From: an uncultured Bariatricus sp.
GTDB taxonomy: Bacteria; Bacillota; Clostridia; Lachnospirales; Lachnospiraceae
Assembly (NCBI GenBank): GCA_934320645.1
Contig: CAKRFP010000043.1
Coordinates: 1 to 21,073, forward strand
Direction of reading: 5' to 3'
Length of the DNA: 21,073 bases
Shown here: one piece after another, positions 7,894 to 13,658 of the stretch
Layout: each line of letters begins with the position of its first letter
Position numbering within the stretch: position 1 is the stretch's first letter
Translations under genes and position numbers: made by a program
Notes under the pieces: model-generated
What the model was told of the DNA's origin: nothing
Databases searched by the model: none
What the model saw: the letters and a program-made list of their open reading frames with translations, nothing else

Positions 7894-7922
7894 TTGTTAA
7901 CTAAGTAAAAATATGCTATGCT
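7894..7922 (+). promoter_or_regulatory. Candidate promoter of the mntA-hepT pair
   Basis: TTGTTA (7894-7899) and TATGCT (7917-7922) are spaced by 17 bases and lie 46 bases before the start codon. A better -35 (TTGACA, 7875-7880) lacks a good -10 at the right distance. Confidence 0.4.
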
Positions 7923-7967
7923 TAAAAAAATTGGTTATAGGAATTTATGAGGAGGTTAGTGCTGAAT

Positions 7968-8258
7968 ATGAAATATAATTTACCAGACCGGGTATTGAGA
8001 GAACTTTCTTATTTTGCACAAAAGTATTCTATTGAAAAAATCATACTGTTTGGTTCTCGTGCGCGAGGAACGAATGCAGAAAGAAGCGATATAGATATCG
8101 CTGTATATGGTGGAGATTTTGACCACTTTTATTGGGATGTTAAAGAAAAAGTACATTCACTCCTGATGTTTGATATTGTACAGGCAGATGCAGCAATTTC
8201 AGATGAATTGAAACAAGAAATAGGAAGGGATGGTGTTACAATTTATGAAAAAGCTTGA
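7968..8258 (+). CDS. mntA: MntA-type nucleotidyltransferase antitoxin
   Basis: This 96-residue protein is a minimal polymerase-beta-fold nucleotidyltransferase. It carries GS-X10-DxD exactly (G29, S30, D41, D43 in GSRARGTNAERSDID) and a third acidic residue, D69 (FDIV). In characterised MntA/HepT systems the antitoxin adds AMP to a tyrosine of its partner HEPN ribonuclease and silences it. The motif is complete, so the enzyme is probably active. ATG 7968 is taken as start, but it is 12 bases from AGGAGG (7950-7955); GTG 7959 in the same frame is an alternative. ATG 7947 precedes the ribosome site and is unlikely. The partner gene overlaps its end by 14 bases. Confidence 0.85.
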   Translation: MKYNLPDRVLRELSYFAQKYSIEKIILFGSRARGTNAERSDIDIAVYGGDFDHFYWDVKEKVHSLLMFDIVQADAAISDELKQEIGRDGVTIYEKA

Positions 8259-8655
8259 TAACTTTATAAATTGTTTAAGTATATTGGAAAAAGCTGATTT
8301 TAAACTCGCAGAAACCAATGATATATACCGAACAGGGATTATCGGGCAATTTAATCTTACATTTGAACTCGCCTGGAAAGCGTTGCAGGAAATTATGAGG
8401 ATGCACAGTGTGGAAGGTGCATCTACCGGTTCACCTCGCGAAATCTTGCAGCTTGGTTATAAAATAGGGTTTATCAACGATTCAGAAGTATGGTTACTTA
8501 TGTTAAAAAAGCGTAATACTTCGGTTCATATCTATAATGAAAATGAAATTGATGAAATGATTATGCTGATACGCGACAGTTTTATTCCTGCTTTTCTTGT
8601 TCTTAAGGATGTGTTGGTGAAGAAACTGAAAGAAGCTGAAAGTGATTGGGTGTAA
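8245..8655 (+). CDS. hepT: HepT-type HEPN ribonuclease toxin (HI0074 family)
   Basis: This 136-residue helical protein belongs to the nucleotidyltransferase-substrate-binding/HEPN family. The ribonuclease motif Rx4HxY is intact as R90, H95 and Y97 in KKRNTSVHIY; Y97 is the tyrosine that the partner would AMPylate. Known HepT proteins cleave RNA, including tRNA ends, and halt growth unless paired with MntA. The gene overlaps mntA by 14 bases, signalling coupled translation. ATG 8245 is preferred to ATG 8230 because the latter directly abuts the only ribosome-like sequence. In the HI0073/HI0074 literature this pair was long called a two-subunit nucleotidyltransferase. Confidence 0.85.
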   Translation: MKKLDNFINCLSILEKADFKLAETNDIYRTGIIGQFNLTFELAWKALQEIMRMHSVEGASTGSPREILQLGYKIGFINDSEVWLLMLKKRNTSVHIYNENEIDEMIMLIRDSFIPAFLVLKDVLVKKLKEAESDWV

Positions 8656-8708
8656 GAAGACGAGGGTTATGATGAGAATAGAAGATTATAGGAAGGGATT
8701 AGATACCA

Positions 8709-9554
8709 ATGATACAGGATATTAATCCACATAAATTACATAACGAATATGATCCGGATGCCAGAGCGCAGGAGAACAGCCCTATATTAAATATTCACAA
8801 TGGAAAGATTCTGGTTCATGCAGAGAAATTCGACAATCATATCATAGCATTTCCATTGAAGAAAGAAATGCCGGAAGGACTGGAATACACCTATCTTTTT
8901 AAGGTGGACGACATCGAGTATTTTCTGTGGAATGAGGAACTTCCGGAAGATTTGATTCCGGAGGGATATGCATATGTGGAGGAGAGAAGCATACGCAAAG
9001 AAGGTAATGGACCATGTGAAGAGGTCTTTGCAGCTACGACAGGAAAACATTTGTCGGATTGGTACCGAGATACCTGCTTCTGTGGAAGATGTGGCAAAAA
9101 GATGGTGCACCATAACAAGGAACGCGCGATGAGCTGTCCGTTTTGTGGATATGTGACATACCCGCGGATCATGCCGGCGGTTATCGTAGGCGTGAAAAAT
9201 AAAGATCGATTATTGCTTACCAAATATCGTACCGGTTTTGCCTATAATGCTCTGATTGCAGGGTTCACCGAGATTGGTGAGACGGTGGAAGAAACGATTC
9301 TGCGTGAAGTAATGGAAGAGACTGGAATCAGGGTTAAAAATATCCATTATTATAAATCCCAGCCATGGGGAACTGCCAATGACCTTCTTCTCGGATTTTA
9401 CTGTGAGGTGGATGGGGACGATACCATCACCATGGACTGCCGGGAATTAAAATATGCGGAATGGGTACGGCGGGAAGAAATTGTACTCCAGCCCGGAAAT
9501 TTCAGTCTGACAAATGAGATGATGCGCAGATTTAAAGAAGGAGCCGAAGTATAG
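8709..9554 (+). CDS. nudC: NAD+/NADH diphosphatase-like Nudix hydrolase
   Basis: This 281-residue protein matches NudC, which splits NAD(H) into NMN(H) and AMP and removes NAD caps from RNA in some bacteria. An N-terminal region of about 115 residues is followed by a zinc ribbon (C125, C128 and C143, C146 in CGRCG and CPFCG). The complete Nudix box begins at G185 (GFTEIGE, then REVMEETGI). The NudC signature after the box reads SQPWGTAND (217-225) where the classical form is SQPWPFPxS, so only half is kept; substrate preference may differ. The start is supported by AGGAAGGGA about 10 bases upstream. It follows the MntA/HepT pair but shows no sign of working with it. Confidence 0.85.
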   Translation: MIQDINPHKLHNEYDPDARAQENSPILNIHNGKILVHAEKFDNHIIAFPLKKEMPEGLEYTYLFKVDDIEYFLWNEELPEDLIPEGYAYVEERSIRKEGNGPCEEVFAATTGKHLSDWYRDTCFCGRCGKKMVHHNKERAMSCPFCGYVTYPRIMPAVIVGVKNKDRLLLTKYRTGFAYNALIAGFTEIGETVEETILREVMEETGIRVKNIHYYKSQPWGTANDLLLGFYCEVDGDDTITMDCRELKYAEWVRREEIVLQPGNFSLTNEMMRRFKEGAEV

Positions 9555-9572
9555 ACAGGTGTACTTGGAGAT

Positions 9573-9610
9573 AAAACTTTGAAAAAATAAAACTTTGAGA
9601 AAAACTTTGA
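9573..9610. repeat. Three direct copies of AAAACTTTGA
   Basis: AAAACTTTGA occurs at 9573-9582, 9589-9598 and 9601-9610, between nudC and the infC promoter. No known binding protein is suggested; slippage in an A-rich stretch could produce it. Confidence 0.5.
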
Positions 9611-9627
9611 GAAAAAATAAAAAAGTG

Positions 9628-9656
9628 TTGACACCATGTAGAATCTGTGATAAATT
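9628..9656 (+). promoter_or_regulatory. Promoter of the infC operon
   Basis: TTGACA (9628-9633) is followed after 17 bases by TAAATT (9651-9656). It would produce a leader of about 165 bases before infC, long enough for the attenuator described next. Confidence 0.65.
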
Positions 9657-9683
9657 ATAACTTGCGTAAAGCGAAAAGAAAGA

Positions 9684-9806
9684 AGAGTATCCACTCTCAC
9701 CTTAGCGCAATTAGGCGACTAACGGTTTGATATTGAATTTATAATACCAGATATGAGTATTGTACGCAATAGATAGTGGATAGTCTGCAGCTATTCACTA
9801 TTTTTT
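9684..9806 (+). promoter_or_regulatory. infC leader attenuator (L20-type control)
   Basis: ATAGTGGATAG (9773-9783) pairs with CTATTCACTAT (9791-9801), with one G-U pair, and a run of T follows: an intrinsic terminator just before the infC ribosome site. TATCCACT (9688-9695) upstream is the exact complement of AGTGGATA (9775-9782) and can form a competing antiterminator; it can itself be masked by a local AGAGT/ACTCT hairpin (9684-9697). In Bacillus the same operon is attenuated through ribosomal protein L20 binding the leader. The same logic is inferred here; L20 binding is not visible in sequence. Confidence 0.8.
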
Positions 9807-9827
9807 ATTTATTGGAGGTGCACAACA

Positions 9828-10334
9828 ATTAGCGATTTAATGATTAACGAACAAATCCGCGACAGAGAGGTACGCGTGGTTAGCGAGAGTGGGGAACAGT
9901 TAGGAATAATGTCAGCAAGAGATGCAATGAAGCTGGCACAGGAAGCGGAACTGGATCTGGTTAAAATCGCTCCGACAGCGAAACCGCCGGTTTGTAAGAT
10001 TATCGATTATGGTAAGTTCAGATACGAACAGGCAAGAAAAGAAAAAGAAGCAAAGAAAAAGCAGAGAACTGTCGAGGTTAAGGAAGTGCGTCTTTCACCA
10101 AATATTGACACCAACGACCTGAACACGAAGATGAATAATGCTAGAAAATTTATCTCGAAAGGAAATAAAGTAAAAGTTACACTTCGTTTCCGTGGTAGAG
10201 AGATGGCTCATATGCAGCAGAGTAAACATATTCTTGACGATTTTGCCGAGAAGATGAAAGATGTTGCTGTCATTGAAAAGCCGGCAAAACTTGAAGGCAG
10301 AAGCCTGAGCATGGTTTTAACTGAAAAACGTTAA
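9828..10334 (+). CDS. infC: Translation initiation factor IF-3, rare ATT start
   Basis: IF-3 binds the 30S subunit, checks start-codon pairing and keeps subunits apart. The 168-residue product shows family landmarks: MINEQIRDREVRVV, then PTAKPPVCKIIDYGKFRYEQ, and a C-terminal domain with KVKVTLRFRGREMAH. ATG 9840 lies 19 bases from the ribosome site GGAGGTG (9814-9820), too far, while in-frame ATT 9828 lies 7 bases away. The resulting N-terminus, ISDLMINEQIR, aligns with Bacillus IF-3 (ISKDFIINEQIR), which also uses ATT. IF-3 discriminates against such codons, so the choice gives self-limiting synthesis. Confidence 0.95.
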   Translation: MSDLMINEQIRDREVRVVSESGEQLGIMSARDAMKLAQEAELDLVKIAPTAKPPVCKIIDYGKFRYEQARKEKEAKKKQRTVEVKEVRLSPNIDTNDLNTKMNNARKFISKGNKVKVTLRFRGREMAHMQQSKHILDDFAEKMKDVAVIEKPAKLEGRSLSMVLTEKR

Positions 10335-10367
10335 AAATAAATTATCTATATTAAGGAGGAAAACATC

Positions 10368-10565
10368 ATGCCAAAAATTAAAACAAATAGAGCTGCTGCA
10401 AAGCGCTTCAAAACAACAGCTACAGGTAAACTTAAAAGAAATAAAGCTTACAAGAGCCATATCTTAACAAAGAAGTCTACTAAGAGAAAAAGAAATCTTA
10501 GACAGTCAACTATCACAGATTCTACAAATGTAAAGAACATGAAGAAAGTATTACCATATCTCTAA
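10368..10565 (+). CDS. rpmI: 50S ribosomal protein L35
   Basis: This 65-residue, very basic protein starts MPKIKTNRAAAKRFK, the signature of bacterial L35, a small component of the large ribosomal subunit. AAGGAGG lies at the correct distance before the ATG. It sits between infC and rplT, the conserved order in Firmicutes, 33 bases after infC. Confidence 0.98.
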   Translation: MPKIKTNRAAAKRFKTTATGKLKRNKAYKSHILTKKSTKRKRNLRQSTITDSTNVKNMKKVLPYL

Positions 10566-10598
10566 GATTTGGCAGGAAGATAGAAGGAGGATTAAGTA

Positions 10599-10955
10599 AT
10601 GGCAAGAGTAAAAGGCGGAATGAACGCTAAGAAGAAACACAATAGAACTTTGAAACTGGCTAAAGGATACAGAGGAGCTCGCTCTAAACAGTACAGAATT
10701 GCAAAACAGTCTGTAATGAGAGCCCTTACATCAGCATACGCAGGAAGAAAGCAGAAAAAACGTCAGATGCGTCAGCTTTGGATCGCTCGTATCAACGCAG
10801 CTGCAAGAATGAATGGTCTTTCTTACAGCAAGCTTATGCACGGACTTAAAGTTGCCGGTGTAGATATGAACAGAAAGATGCTCGCTGAAATGGCAGTTAA
10901 TGATGCAGCTGGATTCGCAGCTGTAGCTGAAGTTGCTAAAAAGGCACTTGCATAA
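10599..10955 (+). CDS. rplT: 50S ribosomal protein L20
   Basis: This 118-residue protein matches L20 (MARVKGGMNAKKKHNRTLKL; then ARMNGLSYSKLMHGLK), an early-assembly 23S-binding protein. In Bacillus it also represses its own operon by binding the leader upstream of infC; the leader here has the needed terminator/antiterminator pair. Full length, with AGAAGGAGG before the ATG, and 33 bases after rpmI. Confidence 0.98.
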   Translation: MARVKGGMNAKKKHNRTLKLAKGYRGARSKQYRIAKQSVMRALTSAYAGRKQKKRQMRQLWIARINAAARMNGLSYSKLMHGLKVAGVDMNRKMLAEMAVNDAAGFAAVAEVAKKALA

Positions 10956-10995
10956 TTAAATCAGACGATTTCGTATAGAGTTTGAGAGAAGAGGG

Positions 10996-11029
10996 AAAAC
11001 CTTGTGGAGAGAATCCGCAAGGTTTTTTT
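10996..11029 (+). terminator. Terminator of the infC-rpmI-rplT operon
   Basis: AAAACCTTGTGG (10996-11007) pairs with CCGCAAGGTTTT (11015-11026), with one G-T pair, followed by a T run. It lies 40 bases after the rplT stop. Confidence 0.9.
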
Positions 11030-11037
11030 GTGCATAA

Positions 11038-11241
11038 ATTGAATGATAATGGTTGTGAGGGTGGCGGATAGAAAAATAATCGTTTGGATTCAAGTTGCGC
11101 AAAACATTCCGATGAGCCTCTGAGAGTGAAAATTGTGTCAGCAATGGCTTCCACAATTTTTGAGTCTCATCTCCATTGCGCAAAATAGAATCCAAACGAT
11201 TATTTTTCTATCCTCCGCCCATTCAACGGTATCGAATGAAA
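11038..11241. repeat. Large imperfect inverted repeat (MITE-like or structured element)
   Basis: Arms 11059-11091 and 11188-11220 are complementary over 33 bases with two mismatches; the inner 25 bases are exact (GATAGAAAAATAATCGTTTG followed by GATTC). Weaker pairing continues outward (TTGAATGATA against TATCGAATGA) and inward, where TTGCGCAA occurs in both arms, as do GATGAG and AAAATTGTG in matching order. The whole is a nearly self-complementary element of roughly 200 bases with no gene of its own. Such structure fits a miniature inverted-repeat element or a dispersed palindromic repeat. Target-site duplications were not clear. Confidence 0.75.
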
Positions 11242-11452
11242 AGCATTTTATTTACACGATATTGGAGAGTTTGTTTGTGGATTCCATGGTGGAGTGATGA
11301 TGAAAAGTTTGTTGAAAAATATTTTTATTTATCTGTTGGGTGTTGTTATAACAACAGAATGAGATTTGCTTGTAGGGTAGAATGAGTGGGTAAAGTTAAA
11401 GAAATATAAATTCTAAAAAGTTAAAGTCAAATTTTAAGGAGGACATAAAAAT
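11242..11452. other. Intergenic region with palindrome before the Fe-S gene
   Basis: No gene is seen. TGTTGTTATAACAACA (11341-11356) is a perfect 16-base palindrome and could be an operator; a weak -10 (TATAAC, 11347-11352) lies in it. AAAGTTAAAG is repeated at 11392-11401 and 11417-11426. An AAGGAGG (11436-11442) serves the next gene. Confidence 0.45.
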
Positions 11453-12229
11453 ATGATTCGTAGAATTATTCAGATAGATGAGGAGAAGTGTAATGGGTGT
11501 GGGGCTTGTGCGAAGGCTTGTCATGAGGGGGCTATTTCTATGGTGAATGGAAAGGCGAAGCTGATGAGAGATGATTATTGCGATGGGTTGGGAGACTGTC
11601 TGCCGAATTGTCCGGTGGATGCCATTCATTTTGTAGAGCGTGAGGCGGCGGCTTATGATGCGGAGGCTGTAAAGCAGAATATGCTTAAAAAGCAGCAGGA
11701 AGAGGCTGCAAAGCAGAATGCGGGAGAAGGACCTAAAGCACCGGTAAAACCATTTGCAGGGGGATGTCCTGGAACCCGTATGCGTATGATGAACAGAGGG
11801 GAGAGTACGCAGAATTCAGAAAGTGAAGAGGAAGGCAGGGAGACGGCGAAAAGCGTGAATAAGAGTATGCTTTCCCAGTGGCCGGTACAGATTAAGCTTG
11901 CACCGGTAAATGCACCGTATTTTGATGGGGCGAAGCTTCTGATCGCCGCAGACTGCAGTGCCTATGCTTATGGAGATTTTCATAATCGTTTTATTAAAGG
12001 GCATGTGACTTTGATCGGATGTCCAAAGCTGGATAATGTGGATTATTCGGAGAAGCTGACGGAGATTATTAAGAACAATAATATTAAGAGTGTGACAATC
12101 GTGCGGATGGAAGTGCCGTGCTGTGGAGGCCTCGAGATGGCGGCAAAGAAAGCACTCAGGGAAAGCGGTAAATTTATTCCGTGGCAGGTTGTGACCTTGT
12201 CGCTTGACGGACAGATCATTGATGAATAA
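11453..12229 (+). CDS. Ferredoxin-domain iron-sulfur protein of unknown partner
   Basis: This 258-residue protein begins with a ferredoxin domain. The first site is C13, C16, C19 and C23 (CNGCGACAKACHEG); the second region has C43, C49 and C53 (YCDGLGDCLPNCPVDAI), spaced CX5CX3C. A charged Ala/Glu/Gln linker (about 65-130) leads to a C-terminal domain with ADCSAYAYGDFH, GCPKLDN and VPCCGG (C223, C224), which may bind another metal centre. Such proteins are common in anaerobes and are usually annotated only as 4Fe-4S proteins. Expected in the cytoplasm; no membrane segment. AAGGAGG lies 10 bases before the start. Confidence 0.8.
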   Translation: MIRRIIQIDEEKCNGCGACAKACHEGAISMVNGKAKLMRDDYCDGLGDCLPNCPVDAIHFVEREAAAYDAEAVKQNMLKKQQEEAAKQNAGEGPKAPVKPFAGGCPGTRMRMMNRGESTQNSESEEEGRETAKSVNKSMLSQWPVQIKLAPVNAPYFDGAKLLIAADCSAYAYGDFHNRFIKGHVTLIGCPKLDNVDYSEKLTEIIKNNNIKSVTIVRMEVPCCGGLEMAAKKALRESGKFIPWQVVTLSLDGQIIDE

Positions 12230-12236
12230 ATATGAG

Positions 12237-12337
12237 GATTGCGAGAGTGCAAAGCACGTAGCAATCTGGTATCAAAGGGGTCAAAATACCTTTTGACCCA
12301 AACATCATAATATTAGTAAAATAAAGTGATTTTATTA
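12237..12337. repeat. Row of hairpins, two mutually exclusive
   Basis: GATTGC (12237-12242) pairs with GCAATC (12261-12266), with GTGC/GCAC inside. GGGTCAAAA (12278-12286) pairs with TTTTGACCC (12291-12299), but GGTAT (12269-12273) with ATACC (12285-12289 region) would compete with it. TAGTAAAAT (12314-12322) pairs with ATTTTATTA (12329-12337). None is followed by a good T tract on the + strand. They may be dispersed palindromic repeats. Confidence 0.5.
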
Positions 12338-12396
12338 CGGAAAACAGCATATGGAATATGTTGCGGTAAATCTGCAGAGGCTGTAAAAGGGCAAAG

Positions 12397-12434
12397 AAAA
12401 AGGCTGAAAAGTTATAAAACTTTTCGGCCTTTTT
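12397..12434. terminator. Bidirectional terminator
   Basis: AAAAAGGCTGAAAAGTT (12397-12413) pairs with AACTTTTCGGCCTTTTT (12418-12434), with one wobble pair and a 4-base loop. T runs occur on both strands, so it can end both the rightward Fe-S gene and the leftward DtxR-family gene that converge here. Confidence 0.9.
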
Positions 12435-12444
12435 GATGCGTTTA

Positions 12445-12810
12445 CTAATGTGTTCGTACATATTCTTTGATTGCATTAAAGCTTTCTTTGCTGATTACAT
12501 GTTCCATCTGGCAGGCATCATCTGTAGCGATCTCTTCCGGCACACCGAGTTCAATCAGCCATTTTGAAATAAATTCATGACGTTCATAGATCATGTTCGC
12601 GATCTCTTTTCCTGAATCGGTCAGATAGATAAAACCAGCATCTGTTACGGTAATATGATTCTCCTGACGAAGCTTCTTCATGGCGATGCTGACACTTGAT
12701 TTTTTGAAACCAAGTTCATTTGCGATATCTACGGAGCGTACGACAGGTAATTTTTTACTTAACATCAATATTGCTTCAAGATAATTTTCGGATGATTCAT
12801 TTTTAGCCAT
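12445..12810 (-). CDS. DtxR/MntR-family metal-dependent repressor
   Basis: This 121-residue protein has an N-terminal winged helix (SVDIANELGFKKSSVSIAMKKL, split around residue 26-47) and a dimerisation/metal domain. Likely ligands are H78 (ERHEF), C100, E103 and H104 (DACQMEHVIS), the DtxR-type set for Fe(II) or Mn(II). The C-terminal SH3-like domain of DtxR is absent, as in MntR. It is divergent from feoA1-feoB, with TTAG/CTAA-type sites at both promoters, so it probably represses iron uptake when iron is plentiful. Fe versus Mn specificity cannot be settled by sequence. GAGGTG lies about 10 bases before the start. Confidence 0.85.
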   Translation of the reverse strand: MAKNESSENYLEAILMLSKKLPVVRSVDIANELGFKKSSVSIAMKKLRQENHITVTDAGFIYLTDSGKEIANMIYERHEFISKWLIELGVPEEIATDDACQMEHVISKESFNAIKEYVRTH

Positions 12811-12848
12811 TTATTCCGGTCACCTCACTATTCATTCTTATACCTAAT

Positions 12849-12877
12849 AGGATACCATGGATTGTATTTTTTTTCAA
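12849..12877 (-). promoter_or_regulatory. Promoter of the DtxR-family gene with palindrome
   Basis: On the minus strand, TTGAAA (complement of 12872-12877) and TATCCT (complement of 12849-12854) are 17 bases apart. CCTAATAGG (12843-12851), a palindrome with one central base, overlaps the -10, which suits autoregulation. Confidence 0.6.
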
Positions 12878-13000
12878 ATAATATTGTTCTGCAAATGCTC
12901 TTTTTGTGCAGAAAGTAGAAGTTATAACTATTAAAAGTAAGCGCTAAACAGCAAAAATGAGAAAAGAAAAACAAAGGTTTTTTAAAACTTAAAAAAACAC

Positions 13001-13032
13001 TTGACAACGCACAAATGTTAGAATATACTAAC
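13001..13032 (+). promoter_or_regulatory. feo operon promoter with DtxR-like operator
   Basis: TTGACA (13001-13006) and TATACT (13024-13029) are 17 bases apart. GTTAG (13017-13021), N6, CTAAC (13028-13032) is an inverted repeat over the -10. TTAG-N6-CTAA resembles the DtxR/IdeR consensus core. The adjacent DtxR-family protein is the likely repressor. Confidence 0.75.
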
Positions 13033-13108
13033 TATTGAACCAAAGTTGGTAATGAAAAAAATTATCATTCAAAATTCCAAATACGCAAAAGAACAGGAGG
13101 TAGCGATT

Positions 13109-13318
13109 ATGCCTTTAACGATGGCGAATATTGGTGAAGTAAATGAAATCAAGAGAATTGGTGGAAATGAAGAAACAAGGCGATTCCTTGCGAATCTCGG
13201 ATTTGTAGCAGGTGCAGAGATTACAGTTGTTTCTGCAATCGGTGGTAACGTGATCGTGAACATCAAGGATTCACGTGTTGCGGTTAATTCTGATATGGCG
13301 CGGCATATCATGATCTAG
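13109..13318 (+). CDS. feoA: FeoA-family ferrous iron transport protein (first copy)
   Basis: This 69-residue SH3-like protein (MPLTMANIGEVNEIKRIGGN...DMARHIMI) is FeoA, a small cytoplasmic partner thought to modulate FeoB. The frame is open upstream (possible ATG 13052), but CAGGAGG (13094-13100) lies 8 bases before ATG 13109, which also gives the normal FeoA length. First gene of the operon, 83 bases downstream of the promoter's -10. Confidence 0.92.
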   Translation: MPLTMANIGEVNEIKRIGGNEETRRFLANLGFVAGAEITVVSAIGGNVIVNIKDSRVAVNSDMARHIMI

Positions 13319-13390
13319 CCTCTGGCTGGTCGACGGGTCCGCTGTATATATATTCTGTATTACGAAGCTTAAAGGAAAGGAGATACGACA

Positions 13391-13609
13391 ATGACTTTAG
13401 GTGATGCAAAGGTTGGAAGCACTGTTGTTGTGACCAAGATCGAAGGAGACGGAGCTTACAAACGCCGTATTATGGACATGGGCATAACAAAAGGAAGCGA
13501 ACTGTACATCAGAAAAGTTGCGCCTCTCGGTGATCCTGTTGAGATTACTGTAAGAGGATATGAACTTACAGTAAGAAAAGATGATGCACAGTGTGTGCAG
13601 GTAAAATAG
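13391..13609 (+). CDS. feoA: FeoA-family ferrous iron transport protein (second copy)
   Basis: A second, distinct FeoA of 72 residues begins MTLGDAKVGSTVVVTKIEG and has the GxxLxxxxxPLGDPVEI-like core (RKVAPLGDPVEITVRGYELTVR). Two FeoA proteins before FeoB are common in Clostridia. It is 72 bases after the first copy and 49 before feoB, with AAAGGAG before the ATG. It is closer to the canonical FeoA sequence than the first copy. Confidence 0.94.
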   Translation: MTLGDAKVGSTVVVTKIEGDGAYKRRIMDMGITKGSELYIRKVAPLGDPVEITVRGYELTVRKDDAQCVQVK

Positions 13610-13658
13610 CATATACATAATTATGCATGAGAGTAGTACAACAAGGAGGTAAAAAGGA

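Noticed and set aside
11176..11385. Open frame of 69 codons on the + strand after rplT
   Set aside because: It starts inside the right arm of the inverted repeat, has no ribosome site and an amino-acid make-up unlike a folded protein.
12216..12476. Open frame of 86 codons on the minus strand
   Set aside because: It covers hairpins and a bidirectional terminator and overlaps the end of the DtxR-family gene.
13052..13108. Longer FeoA1 start or leader peptide at ATG 13052
   Set aside because: In frame but with a weak ribosome site; CAGGAGG before ATG 13109 gives the usual FeoA length.
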